Origin: Sphingobacteriales bacterium
GTDB lineage: Bacteria > Bacteroidota > Bacteroidia > AKYH767-A > OLB10
DNA: 34,022 nucleotides
Reading direction: 5' to 3'
NCBI GenBank assembly: GCA_021299095.1
Contig: JAJTFW010000002.1
Coordinates: 202,133-236,154 of the forward strand
A program made the translations under genes and the position numbers. Positions within the stretch are counted from its first letter, which is position 1; each line of letters begins with the position of its first letter. The notes beneath the pieces are model-generated. The model ran no database searches and was not told the DNA's origin. It saw nothing but the letters and a program-made list of their open reading frames with translations. This document shows, in pieces, positions 25,611-33,974 of this stretch.

Positions 25611-25633
25611 GGCACTGAAACAGTGCCTTTTTT
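25611..25633 (+). terminator. Intrinsic terminator facing + between two minus-strand genes
   Basis: GGCACTG (25611-25617) pairs with CAGTGCC (25621-25627) around an AAA loop and is followed by six T. Its strong direction is +, yet the genes on both sides are on the minus strand. On the minus strand it may act weakly for the HU-SPOR gene, since only ATATTTG follows. It could stop + transcripts running on from the SDR gene. Confidence 0.68.
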
Positions 25634-25661
25634 GTGACTTGTATCACACAAGAAATACGGG

Positions 25662-26714
25662 TTATTTTACCATCATCCAGGCGTTCGCCTCCATACTCTG
25701 GCGAACTTCCTGTAACTTCTGCTCAGCCGATCCTTCATCGGCCGAAGCGAAGACACTCACCACGTACAAGCCGCGGTCATTTTTACCGATTACAGAGGCG
25801 GAAAAACCGGCATCATTCGCCGTTTTAACTAGACGCATAGCGTTCTCTTCGACCCGGAAACAACCAGCAATGACATGATAGGTATGAGCAAGGCCAGCAG
25901 TGGATCCGACAGGTGCAGATAAGGATGCAGCATGAACCACAGGCGCAGAAGTCACCACATCAGTGGTGTCGGCAGGCGCAGGGAGCGTTTGCATTTCCGT
26001 AGTGGCGGGAAAATGGATGCTGTCGGGACTTGTTGCTACAGGGAACTCATTGGTGTCCTCCACAGGCATCTCTGCTGGAAGCGGATCAACCGGCTCGGTT
26101 TGGGGTTGAGTCACCGATGTCCAATCTCTCAAAGGCAACAATTCCGCAAGTCCGGTATTAACACGATCAATGACACGGGGATTGAACAGTAGAATAGCAA
26201 GGATGGCAGCAGCGGATAGAATCTCCACCACCTTGAGAGATCGCTTCCGGTCTTTACGCCCGAAGATGGATCTGACGCGGGCACCCTCTGTTTCCCTGCG
26301 GATGGCCGGAGATTGTATGGATGGTAACCCAAATGCGGCATCCAGGAAGTTCTGTTCTGCATCGGGCTCAAACACAACCGATCGGTCCTCGTTGAGCATA
26401 AGTTTACCGATCGGACCAAATGGGACAACGACCCCAAATGCAAGCTGCTCGCGGATGCGGGACACTTCGTCATCAATCCAGCGAACGGCGTTGCTGTAAG
26501 AAATGCCTTTTCGGCCAGCTACATACCGGATGAAATCGCCATCGAGCGTACGCAAGTTCGCATTGAACAACACACGCCTAGAGGGAGGGAAAAGGGTGTT
26601 TTTGGAAGGGTGCAAGGCTGCCGACTTGTGCTGGGCAACGAAGCCCCCCAATCCGGGAACAATCACGCAATCGCTGGTGAACAGCCTTTCTTTTACAAAC
26701 AGGTCAAGACCCAT
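25662..26714 (-). CDS. HU-CCDC81-SPOR protein
   Basis: From the ATG at 26714 the protein has 350 residues. The first half (about 1-120) matches the paired HU-like domains of the CCDC81 prokaryotic family: LFVKERLFTSDCVIVPGLGGFV, then YVAGRKGISYSNAVRWIDDEV and FGVVVPFGPIGKLML. A single membrane helix follows at about 165-180 (VVEILSAAAILAILLF), then a linker rich in Pro, Thr and Glu, then a SPOR domain (about 275-350, YHVIAGCFRVEENAMRLV). SPOR domains bind denuded peptidoglycan at division sites, so the N-terminus should face the cytoplasm and SPOR the periplasm. The family is nearly confined to Bacteroidota. A promoter, TTG-N20-TATCTTAG, ends eight bases before the ATG. Confidence 0.9.
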   Translation of the reverse strand: MGLDLFVKERLFTSDCVIVPGLGGFVAQHKSAALHPSKNTLFPPSRRVLFNANLRTLDGDFIRYVAGRKGISYSNAVRWIDDEVSRIREQLAFGVVVPFGPIGKLMLNEDRSVVFEPDAEQNFLDAAFGLPSIQSPAIRRETEGARVRSIFGRKDRKRSLKVVEILSAAAILAILLFNPRVIDRVNTGLAELLPLRDWTSVTQPQTEPVDPLPAEMPVEDTNEFPVATSPDSIHFPATTEMQTLPAPADTTDVVTSAPVVHAASLSAPVGSTAGLAHTYHVIAGCFRVEENAMRLVKTANDAGFSASVIGKNDRGLYVVSVFASADEGSAEQKLQEVRQSMEANAWMMVK

Positions 26715-26722
26715 ATCCGGGG

Positions 26723-26753
26723 CTAAGATAGGGACTCGGTGGGTTAAGCCCAA
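26723..26753 (-). promoter_or_regulatory. Putative promoter of the HU-SPOR gene
   Basis: On the minus strand TTG (26753-26751), a 20-base spacer and TATCTTAG (26730-26723) fit TTG-N19..21-TAnnTTTG with one change in the -7 box. The box ends eight bases before the ATG at 26714. It also supports that start rather than the longer open frame to 26753. Confidence 0.52.
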
Positions 26754-26785
26754 CCCAATAACTGACTTGACTATAAATCAATCAA

Positions 26786-27532
26786 TTAATGTCCGTTCAG
26801 TACGGCTTCGGCCCGCTCAATGTCGGCGGGCACATCCACAGAAACCGTCTCGAAATCAGTTATACGTGTCCCGATTCGATAACCATGCTCTAACCAACGC
26901 AATTGTTCCAGGCTTTCGGCCCTTTCCAGGATTCCTTGATTCAACATGGTCAATTGCGGCAAGACTTCGGCGGTATACCCATAAATACCAATATGCTTAA
27001 AGAATCGGTGGGTTTCCAACCACCGACTTTCGGGAATACCCCTAAGGTGCGGTATCGCCTGACGTGAAAAGTATAGTGCCGAACCATCCAAATCATACAC
27101 GACCTTGGGCACATTCGGGTTAAACAGCTCGTGTTCCTCACGAATAGCCTTAACAAGGGTTGCGATTGAGAACTGCCCTTCTTTTAGTACTTCGGCAACC
27201 AAATCGATCTGATGGGGAGAAATGAAGGGCTCATCGCCCTGGATATTTATGACGGCGTCGGCATCGATTTCAAACGACGCAAGGGCCTCAGCACAGCGAT
27301 CGGTCCCTGATGGATGATTCGGGTCCGTCATGACCACACGACCACCAAACGCCTTCACGGCGCTGCAAATCCGCTCGTCATCCGTGGCAACAATCACACC
27401 CACCAGACTACCTGCCTTCGAAGCCTGTTCGTACACACGCTGAATCATTGTCTTCCGCCCTATCAGTGCGAGGGGCTTACCCGGAAACCGCGTAGAGGCG
27501 AAACGTGCTGGAATGATGCCTAGAATGCGCAT
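26786..27532 (-). CDS. kdsB: 3-deoxy-manno-octulosonate cytidylyltransferase
   Basis: The 248-residue enzyme activates Kdo with CTP to give CMP-Kdo for the lipid A core. It has IIPARFASTRFPGKPL (6-21) for nucleotide binding, VATDDERI (48-55), the segment NHPSGTDRCAEA (71-82), and INIQGDEPFI (94-103), all characteristic of KdsB. KVVYDLDGSALYFSR also fits. The length is standard. The ATG is five bases after the stop of the CHU_C surface-protein gene, so it is probably cotranscribed with it and mqnC. It shows that the organism makes lipopolysaccharide or lipo-oligosaccharide with Kdo. Confidence 0.96.
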   Translation of the reverse strand: MRILGIIPARFASTRFPGKPLALIGRKTMIQRVYEQASKAGSLVGVIVATDDERICSAVKAFGGRVVMTDPNHPSGTDRCAEALASFEIDADAVINIQGDEPFISPHQIDLVAEVLKEGQFSIATLVKAIREEHELFNPNVPKVVYDLDGSALYFSRQAIPHLRGIPESRWLETHRFFKHIGIYGYTAEVLPQLTMLNQGILERAESLEQLRWLEHGYRIGTRITDFETVSVDVPADIERAEAVLNGH

Positions 27533-27537
27533 GGATC

Positions 27538-30180
27538 TTAGGGAGCGCTTGTGCGGGTCAGATGTACGAATCCGTTCAACACGCGTGGAGCCTGCTGTAC
27601 ACTTGGATTTGTTGGATCGGGTGTTTCAAACACCTCGCAGATATAGAAGTAAACACCTTCGGGACACTCCACCCCTGCGTTGTTTCGCGTCCCATCCCAA
27701 CCGATGAATGGATCTTCCGTTTTAAAAACCTGATCACCCCATCGGTTGAAGATGCGCATGTCCACTCTAACGATGTCGCGGTACGGAAGAAGCGGATGAT
27801 ACACATCGTTCACCTGGTTGTTGTCGGGAGTGAAAATATTGGGCAACTCGTCCTCGGGGCAAGGACCGGTGCAAAATGGCTGACCGAGTTCTCCTCTGTT
27901 TCCATTGGTATCGACCGCCAACACGGAATAACACCCTGCAATCGACCCCGTTCCGAGGTAGGTCACAGATGTTGCAGGAGCGTTTATCGTTGTCAGCAAG
28001 ACCGGCGAAGCGCCGCTTACAGGTGTAAAATACAACTCGACAATTCCGATATCCGCTCCACAAGAGTCATTGGAAAACCAGGAGAATTCGATTTGGAGTG
28101 CTTCGCAATTCGCCACACCTGAAAGCGCTGGAGGACATGGAGCCTCGTTGTCGACAGGAGTAGCACAAACCTGCTGAGATCGATTGAGGATCGGATTCAC
28201 CAGGCCGGTATCCTGATAGGCACCCACACTTTGGATATAATAGCAATACAGATTACCATTCACCAACGTATCGTCAGTATAGGTCAGGTCGGCCGTGCTA
28301 TCGATCAGCGTAAAAGGACCGGAGCCATTGTTTCGGTAAATACGGAAATAATCGTTGGTCCAAGGCACCTCGCTTGTCCATTGCAGGCGGTTCTTCCTGT
28401 CGCCGGGATTGATGTTTAAAAAAACCGTTGATCCGGCGCGGGTGTTTCCGGCAAGAAATACGTTTCCAGGTGTATCATTCCACAACTGAACGCGATACGC
28501 TTGATCACTTCCGGCGGTATTCAACCCGGTTTCGGTGTGGAGCGTGTCATTCAGGTCGGTGTAGGTAACAACATCCGTAAAATTCCCGGGGGAGGTTTCA
28601 CGTTGAAGAACGTAACGATACGGTCCAGGCGTTTGAACAGGATCAATCTGAGTCGGCTTCGACCAAGCGATATTGACAGCGCCATTCAAGGCATCCGTCA
28701 CCTCTACATCCGCATTGGTCAATACCGGTAAATCCCGAATCAACCGACCACAGAATTCAACAGATGCATAACTCTCCGCTCCATCGGGGTAGAATGCGGC
28801 AACCATGTAACAATACTCCACAGCGGGGGCTAATCCAGCGCCGTTATCGTTGTCGATGTATGAGGTCGAGGTCAAACCATTGAGCGTGGCAATTCGCACA
28901 TAGCCGGTATATGCAGGCACACCGGTTTCGCAATCACCGGGATTGAAACCAAAGACCGAAATACGACGGTAAATATGATATCCTACAGCCTCGGCACAAC
29001 TACTTTGATCCCAACTGAGCTGAAGCGCGTTTCCCGATGGATTCGCTTGTGGATTCAAAGGGGCTGGCCCAACGACAGTGATGGAAACAGACTCCAAATC
29101 GACTAATGGTATCTGTGCGTTATTGTCTTCGGCTTTAAACACCACGGTGTAGGGAGATCGGCGCACATGAGCACAAACTGTGCTCCACTGGAAATCGCCT
29201 GTAGCTGAACCCTGGGAGGGTACCGAGACGAAAACTGCTGGATTTTGCGAAAGCGTAAAGGGCCCTCCGGTGGCAGTTAGTGTAACGGTCTCCGATGCAT
29301 TGTTGTCGGATGCACTGACTGAAAATGCAAGCACGGAACCGGCCAACACACAGGTGTCCGAAACCGCAGTGATTACAGGCGGATCATTCAAGGGCGGATA
29401 GATGGTGATCTGCATATCGCGGGTCACGAAACCTATATTTAGCAGACCGACACCGGGTATGTTTCTCCACTCCCGAATAATCATAGCCACATTGTATTCG
29501 CCAACAAGCTGAGGAGAGTCCCAAACGAGATCACCTGTGACGGAATCGAGCGTAAACGAAACACTCGCTGATGGATATACGAAGCCCGGAACAGGCTGGC
29601 CACCGAACCCCTTGCATTCTGTCAATTCGTAGGATAGACTGTCGCCATCGGGATCAAAAGCATTCGGGTTGTGAATAAACAAGCGATTTACTGCACCATT
29701 ATCAATCGGAGGCTGCAAGAGCTGCGGAGAGGAATTGGTCAGAAATGCAGGGGAAATGATTAACTGGGTCTCTACATAAAACGGAATATTGACCGAACCC
29801 GGAATATTGATCACATTCGCGTTCCGGTTCTCATCGAGAAAATACATGGTAAAACTCCCCGGCCCTGGATATACATGGGTGGCCACGTACGTATTTTTCT
29901 GAACATCGGGACCAACGCCAAACACGATTCCTGATCTTGGAACTGTATCCCGTGTACCATCACCCCACCAAAATTCAAGTTCAGGCCGGTCGGCGGGGCT
30001 TGATGTTTTGGTGTACGTAACAATCGTAGCCCTGTAAGTATACGTGCCGAGTTTCTCATAGGTGATTTCACCGGCGCGGTTGTGGGTTGCAGCAACGAAC
30101 CCTGTCGAAAGCACCATCAAGGCCAGGACCGCGTAGCAGAACTTGGATAAAAAATCGCTGATAATACTGTTCGATTTCAT
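27538..30180 (-). CDS. Large secreted surface protein with T9SS type B (CHU_C) domain
   Basis: From the ATG at 30180 the protein has 880 residues. A signal peptide (KFCYAVLALMVLSTGFVAA, cleaved near residue 31) leads into THNRAGEITYEKLGTYTY, an opening common to many Bacteroidota surface proteins, with a following WGDGT segment. The middle holds cadherin/PKD-like modules (about 180-370) and fibronectin type III-like repeats (about 375-780; LQLSWDQSSCAEAVGYHIYR). The end, about 795-880, is a gliding-associated CHU_C domain: PNIFTPDNNQVNDVY, then FNRWGDQVF and GWDGT, a T9SS type B signal. It probably is exported to the surface, where it may act in adhesion. Its ATG overlaps the mqnC stop (TGATG), so the two are translationally coupled, and kdsB follows after five bases. 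Confidence 0.9.
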   Translation of the reverse strand: MKSNSIISDFLSKFCYAVLALMVLSTGFVAATHNRAGEITYEKLGTYTYRATIVTYTKTSSPADRPELEFWWGDGTRDTVPRSGIVFGVGPDVQKNTYVATHVYPGPGSFTMYFLDENRNANVINIPGSVNIPFYVETQLIISPAFLTNSSPQLLQPPIDNGAVNRLFIHNPNAFDPDGDSLSYELTECKGFGGQPVPGFVYPSASVSFTLDSVTGDLVWDSPQLVGEYNVAMIIREWRNIPGVGLLNIGFVTRDMQITIYPPLNDPPVITAVSDTCVLAGSVLAFSVSASDNNASETVTLTATGGPFTLSQNPAVFVSVPSQGSATGDFQWSTVCAHVRRSPYTVVFKAEDNNAQIPLVDLESVSITVVGPAPLNPQANPSGNALQLSWDQSSCAEAVGYHIYRRISVFGFNPGDCETGVPAYTGYVRIATLNGLTSTSYIDNDNGAGLAPAVEYCYMVAAFYPDGAESYASVEFCGRLIRDLPVLTNADVEVTDALNGAVNIAWSKPTQIDPVQTPGPYRYVLQRETSPGNFTDVVTYTDLNDTLHTETGLNTAGSDQAYRVQLWNDTPGNVFLAGNTRAGSTVFLNINPGDRKNRLQWTSEVPWTNDYFRIYRNNGSGPFTLIDSTADLTYTDDTLVNGNLYCYYIQSVGAYQDTGLVNPILNRSQQVCATPVDNEAPCPPALSGVANCEALQIEFSWFSNDSCGADIGIVELYFTPVSGASPVLLTTINAPATSVTYLGTGSIAGCYSVLAVDTNGNRGELGQPFCTGPCPEDELPNIFTPDNNQVNDVYHPLLPYRDIVRVDMRIFNRWGDQVFKTEDPFIGWDGTRNNAGVECPEGVYFYICEVFETPDPTNPSVQQAPRVLNGFVHLTRTSAP

Positions 30181-31304
30181 CAATAGGTGATTACCTGTTC
30201 TTCCATCTGGGCAGGTTGTTCCCTGTACTCGTATTGTTGATTCCGCAGACGCGGCTCAAAGCCGGCTTCCTGAATCGCTTCCTGGATACCACGACTGGTG
30301 AACCTGTGCGGAGCACCCGCAGCAGAAACCACATTTTCCTCAATCATAATCGATCCGAAATCATTCGCACCTGCGTGCAAACAAACCTGAGCAACCTGCT
30401 TTCCAACCGTCAGCCAGGAGGCCTGGATGTTTTCAATGTTTGGCAGCATGATCCTACTCAGTGCAATCATCCGGATGTATTCTTCGGAGGTGACCTCATT
30501 CCGGATCCCTTTCACCCTCCTGAGCAAGGTCCCTTCGTCCTGGAACGGCCAGGGAATGAAGGCGACGAAGCCTTTGACACCGTCCGGCTTTTCGGACTGC
30601 ACTGTTCGCAACCAAACCAAATGCTCAAACCGCTCTTGCAAGGTTTCGATATGACCGAACATCATGGTTGCAGAAGTTGTGATACCGAGTTGATGCGCAG
30701 CGCGCATAACATCCAGCCACTCTCCTCCGCTGCATTTACCTTTTGAAATCATTCGCCTAACGCGATCGTGCAAAATTTCGGCGCCTGCACCGGGCAGTGA
30801 ATCAAGGCCAGCAGCGACGAGCTCACGCAAGACCTCGGTATGGCTCAACTTCTCAAGCTTGGCGATGTGCGCGATTTCCGGAGGTCCGAGTGCGTGCAGC
30901 TTCAACCGGGGATACATTTCCTTCAGCCGGCTGAAAAGCTTGGTGTAGTATGCAAGTCCCAAGTCCGGATGATGGCCACCCTGAAGCAACAACTGCTCAC
31001 CTCCATACCGGAAGGTTTCATCGATCTTTTGCCTGTACTGCTCTTCAGAAGTGATATAGGCTTCGCCGTGACCGGGCACCCGGTAAAAATTGCAAAATTT
31101 ACAGTTGGCAATACAAACATTCGTGGTATTCACATTGCGATCGATGATCCAGGTGACCACCGGTTCGGGTTTCACCTCAAACCGCAGTCGATCGGCCACA
31201 TGCATCAGCGCCGAGGTAGGCGCATGACGAAAAAGCCAAACACCCTCTTCAGCGCTAAGGAATTCCCTGTTGAGGGCTCGTTCTAGTAGGGATTCGTTGT
31301 GCAT
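30180..31304 (-). CDS. mqnC: Cyclic dehypoxanthinyl futalosine synthase MqnC
   Basis: From the ATG at 31304 the protein has 374 residues. The radical SAM cluster motif is CIANCKFC (64-71, Cys64, Cys68 and Cys71), followed by NFYRVPG, LLLQGGHHPDLGL, LHALGPPEI and SLPGAGAEIL, and finally GANDFGSIMIEENVVSAAG, which together are diagnostic of MqnC. It cyclises dehypoxanthine futalosine in the alternative menaquinone pathway. An in-frame TTG at 31334 would add 10 residues; the ATG is preferred. A TAATTTTG box at 31410-31417 lies about 105 bases upstream. Its last base overlaps the next ATG (TGATG). The other futalosine genes (mqnA, B, D) are not in the window. Confidence 0.94.
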   Translation of the reverse strand: MHNESLLERALNREFLSAEEGVWLFRHAPTSALMHVADRLRFEVKPEPVVTWIIDRNVNTTNVCIANCKFCNFYRVPGHGEAYITSEEQYRQKIDETFRYGGEQLLLQGGHHPDLGLAYYTKLFSRLKEMYPRLKLHALGPPEIAHIAKLEKLSHTEVLRELVAAGLDSLPGAGAEILHDRVRRMISKGKCSGGEWLDVMRAAHQLGITTSATMMFGHIETLQERFEHLVWLRTVQSEKPDGVKGFVAFIPWPFQDEGTLLRRVKGIRNEVTSEEYIRMIALSRIMLPNIENIQASWLTVGKQVAQVCLHAGANDFGSIMIEENVVSAAGAPHRFTSRGIQEAIQEAGFEPRLRNQQYEYREQPAQMEEQVITY

Positions 31305-31409
31305 GAAGTCGGATTTGTCCGATGAAAACGGCAAAGGGTCGATGAAAGTTTTCCAGAACGAAGGCTATTTATTCCGGTGTCCCGCCCGCATTCAGTATTT
31401 TCATCCGCT

Positions 31410-31417
31410 CAAAATTA
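31410..31417 (-). promoter_or_regulatory. Possible -7 box upstream of mqnC (TAATTTTG)
   Basis: TAATTTTG on the minus strand is an exact TAnnTTTG match. It would give a leader of about 100 bases before the mqnC ATG and overlaps the region upstream of the divergent aminopeptidase. No -33 TTG is seen, so this is tentative. Confidence 0.3.
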
Positions 31418-31426
31418 CGTAAGTCC

Positions 31427-32866
31427 ATGCAGACGACCATTAAGCGGGTTCGCAGCCTACGCGCCAATTCTCCCCTGATTCTACTGTTTGGTGACAAGAA
31501 TCAGGTTCGCTGGAATCTGTTTTCGAACACCGAAGCGGCACATATCCGATCCGAACTCAAGCGCGAGGCTAAAACCATCGCCATCAATCAATACAAGCGT
31601 TTGGTTTTTCTGCAGAAACTGGAGATTATCGAATCGTCGGAGGCCAAAAGCCTAGAAAAAGCCCGGAAAGCAGGAGCGGCTCTCTTCAGCCGTTGCCAAA
31701 ACGCCGGAATCAAGGAAATCGGATTGAGCGGAGAGGTCAACCCAGAAATTGCCCTTGCATTCGCTGAAGGCTTTGTACTTGCCGGTTACCAGTTTTTGAA
31801 GTACCGTAGTAAGCGCGAGAAGGAAGCCCATAGTGTAAAGTCGTTGCTGACGGATATCAAGGGCGTTACAGAAAAAGCTGTTTCTGAGCTCAACACCCTG
31901 AACTCAGCCGTTTTCAAAGCCAGGGATCTGGTGAACGAACCACAAAACTTCCTGACCGCAACTGAGCTCGGAAAACAATTCGGCCTGATGGCGAAGGAAT
32001 CCGGTTTCAAGATCCAGGTCCTGAACAAGGCTCGGATCAAGCAATTGAGGATGGGAGGATTGCTTGCTGTGAACCAGGGAAGCCCTCAACCCCCGACCTT
32101 CAGCATCATGGAATGGAAGCCACGCAATGCGGTCAACAAAAAGCCATACGTACTCGTCGGGAAAGGTGTTGTTTATGATACAGGAGGGATGAGTCTGAAG
32201 CCTACCCCGAACTCCATGGACTACATGAAATGCGACATGGCCGGAAGCGCAACGGTTGCTGCAACCCTCTATGCACTTGCAAAAGCCAACGTTCCTGTGC
32301 ATGTGGTCGGACTCGTTCCCGCAACTGACAACCGCCCCGACGGAGATGCCTATGTACCCGGAGATGTGATTACCATGATGAGTGGCAAGACTGTCGAGGT
32401 GTTGAACACAGATGCAGAAGGGCGGCTTATCCTGGCAGATGCATTGCATTATGCCAAACGCTACAATCCAGAGTTGGTGTTGGAATTCTCGACCCTCACG
32501 GGAGCAGCTGCCGCAGCCATTGGCGCTCAGGGAATCGTTTGCATGGGCGAAGTGGATGAACCCACGCGCCAGGCGCTGCACGAAGCGGGACATACCGTTC
32601 ACGAGCGACTCGCCGAACTTCCGTTCTGGGAAGAGTACGACGACCTCATTAAAAGCGACATTGCCGACCTGAAAAACATCGGGGGACCCATTGCAGGTGC
32701 CATTACAGCGGGCCGTTTTCTGCAGCACTTCGCCGACTTTCCATACATGCATTTCGATATTGCAGCTCCTGCATTCCGTCAATCCAGCGATGGATATCGC
32801 CTCAAGAACGGAACCGGAGTTGGGGTCCGTCTCATGTTTGCTTTCTTCAAAGGCATTGCAGGCTAA
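31427..32866 (+). CDS. M17-family leucyl aminopeptidase
   Basis: The 479-residue protein has the M17 C-terminal catalytic domain: the metal and catalytic lysine in VGKGVVYDTGGMSLKP (Lys246), MDYMKCDMAGSA, PATDNRPDGDAYVPGDV and the signature NTDAEGRL (327-334), followed by STLTGAAAAAIG. The N-terminal domain (1-165) is divergent, as is usual. These enzymes form hexamers in the cytoplasm and release N-terminal residues using two metal ions. It is divergent from mqnC. The pdxA ATG lies 44 bases after its stop but seems to have its own promoter box. Confidence 0.94.
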   Translation: MQTTIKRVRSLRANSPLILLFGDKNQVRWNLFSNTEAAHIRSELKREAKTIAINQYKRLVFLQKLEIIESSEAKSLEKARKAGAALFSRCQNAGIKEIGLSGEVNPEIALAFAEGFVLAGYQFLKYRSKREKEAHSVKSLLTDIKGVTEKAVSELNTLNSAVFKARDLVNEPQNFLTATELGKQFGLMAKESGFKIQVLNKARIKQLRMGGLLAVNQGSPQPPTFSIMEWKPRNAVNKKPYVLVGKGVVYDTGGMSLKPTPNSMDYMKCDMAGSATVAATLYALAKANVPVHVVGLVPATDNRPDGDAYVPGDVITMMSGKTVEVLNTDAEGRLILADALHYAKRYNPELVLEFSTLTGAAAAAIGAQGIVCMGEVDEPTRQALHEAGHTVHERLAELPFWEEYDDLIKSDIADLKNIGGPIAGAITAGRFLQHFADFPYMHFDIAAPAFRQSSDGYRLKNGTGVGVRLMFAFFKGIAG

Positions 32867-32874
32867 ACTGCCCC

Positions 32875-32906
32875 TTGCACCCATAACCCACCTAATCCTA
32901 CCTGCG
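32875..32906 (+). promoter_or_regulatory. Putative promoter of pdxA
   Basis: TTG (32875-32877), a 21-base spacer and TACCTGCG (32899-32906) resemble TTG-N19..21-TAnnTTTG with two changes in the -7 box. The box ends four bases before the ATG at 32911, the same distance as at tadA, the IPExxxVDY gene and the SDR gene. Confidence 0.35.
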
Positions 32907-32910
32907 GAAC

Positions 32911-33972
32911 ATGAGCAACGAGAAAGATGAATTAATGCGGATTGGAATCACAATCGGAGATGTTCACGGCATCGGTCCGGAAGTGATTATCAAGGCGCTG
33001 GCCGATAACCGCATGAACCAGATGTTTACGCCGGTAATCTATGGCAATACAAAAGTGATTTCTCACTACCGCAAGTTGCTCCAGTTGCAGGATTTCAACT
33101 TCAACACTGTGCCCTCAGCCGAGGAGATTATTCCTAAGAAAATAAACCTGATCAATTGCTGGGATGAGGAAATCAAACTTGAACCCGGAACAGCCTCAAA
33201 GGAAAACGGCCCCTACGCCATGCAGGCCTTGCAAACGGCTACTACGGACCTAGCACTTGCCCGAATGGATGCGCTGGTGACAGCTCCAATTGACAAAAAC
33301 ACCATAGCACCAGGAACATCCTTCACCGGCCATACAGGTTTTTTAGCGAACGCCTTCAACACGAAGGATTACCTGATGTTCCTTGTTTCGGGTGATTTGC
33401 GAGTAGCTCTCGCCACTGAACACGTACCTGTTTCCCAAATCGCATCACTGATTACGCGTGAACGTTTGCATGCCAAAATCGCATCGATGATCCGCTCACT
33501 GCAGCGGGATTTCGGAATCGGCAAACCGCGCATCGCCGTATTGGGTCTTAACCCTCATGCAGGAGATGGAGGAGTAATCGGTCGCGAAGACGGAGAAGTA
33601 ATCGCCCCAGTTGTAAAAGAATGCTTCGAGAAAGGACAGATGGTTTTCGGACCTTACCCAAGTGACGGATTCTTCGGCAGTGGTCAGCATACCAAATTCG
33701 ATGCGGTACTGGCCATGTATCACGACCAGGGACTCATTCCATTTAAGACCCTCGCCTTTGAAAGTGGGGTGAATTTCACTGCAGGACTGCCTGTAGTGCG
33801 CACTTCACCGGACCATGGTACAGCCTACGACATCGCGGGTAAGGGTGTTGCATCAGAATCCAGCTTGCGCGAAGCGATTTACCTGGCCATCGATATCGTG
33901 AACCGACGTAAATCCTTTGACGCTGCCATCGCCAATCCCCTGAAGTTTTCTAAACTATCTGGAGAGCGGTAG
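32911..33972 (+). CDS. pdxA: 4-hydroxythreonine-4-phosphate dehydrogenase PdxA
   Basis: The 353-residue enzyme oxidises 4-phosphohydroxy-threonine in the DXP-independent-salvage-free (PdxA/PdxJ) route to pyridoxal phosphate. It shows GITIGDVHGIGPEV (12-25), VTAPIDKN, the metal histidine in FTGHTGFLA, LNPHAGDGGVIGREDGEVI, and AMYHDQGLIPFK with the third metal histidine, then VRTSPDHGTAYDIAGKG. The length is typical. An alternative ATG at 32935 would drop eight residues; the first is kept because it follows a promoter-like box by four bases. The stop lies two bases from a possible convergent gene at the right edge. Confidence 0.96.
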   Translation: MSNEKDELMRIGITIGDVHGIGPEVIIKALADNRMNQMFTPVIYGNTKVISHYRKLLQLQDFNFNTVPSAEEIIPKKINLINCWDEEIKLEPGTASKENGPYAMQALQTATTDLALARMDALVTAPIDKNTIAPGTSFTGHTGFLANAFNTKDYLMFLVSGDLRVALATEHVPVSQIASLITRERLHAKIASMIRSLQRDFGIGKPRIAVLGLNPHAGDGGVIGREDGEVIAPVVKECFEKGQMVFGPYPSDGFFGSGQHTKFDAVLAMYHDQGLIPFKTLAFESGVNFTAGLPVVRTSPDHGTAYDIAGKGVASESSLREAIYLAIDIVNRRKSFDAAIANPLKFSKLSGER

Positions 33973-33974
33973 AC

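Noticed and set aside
27562-28122. 186-residue + strand open frame
   Set aside because: It is antisense to the CHU_C sorting domain of the surface protein; the sorting motifs prove that the minus strand is coding.
31904-32884. 326-residue open frame on the minus strand
   Set aside because: It is antisense to the M17 aminopeptidase, whose catalytic motifs are intact, and its translation shows no family features; it reflects codon bias of the real gene.
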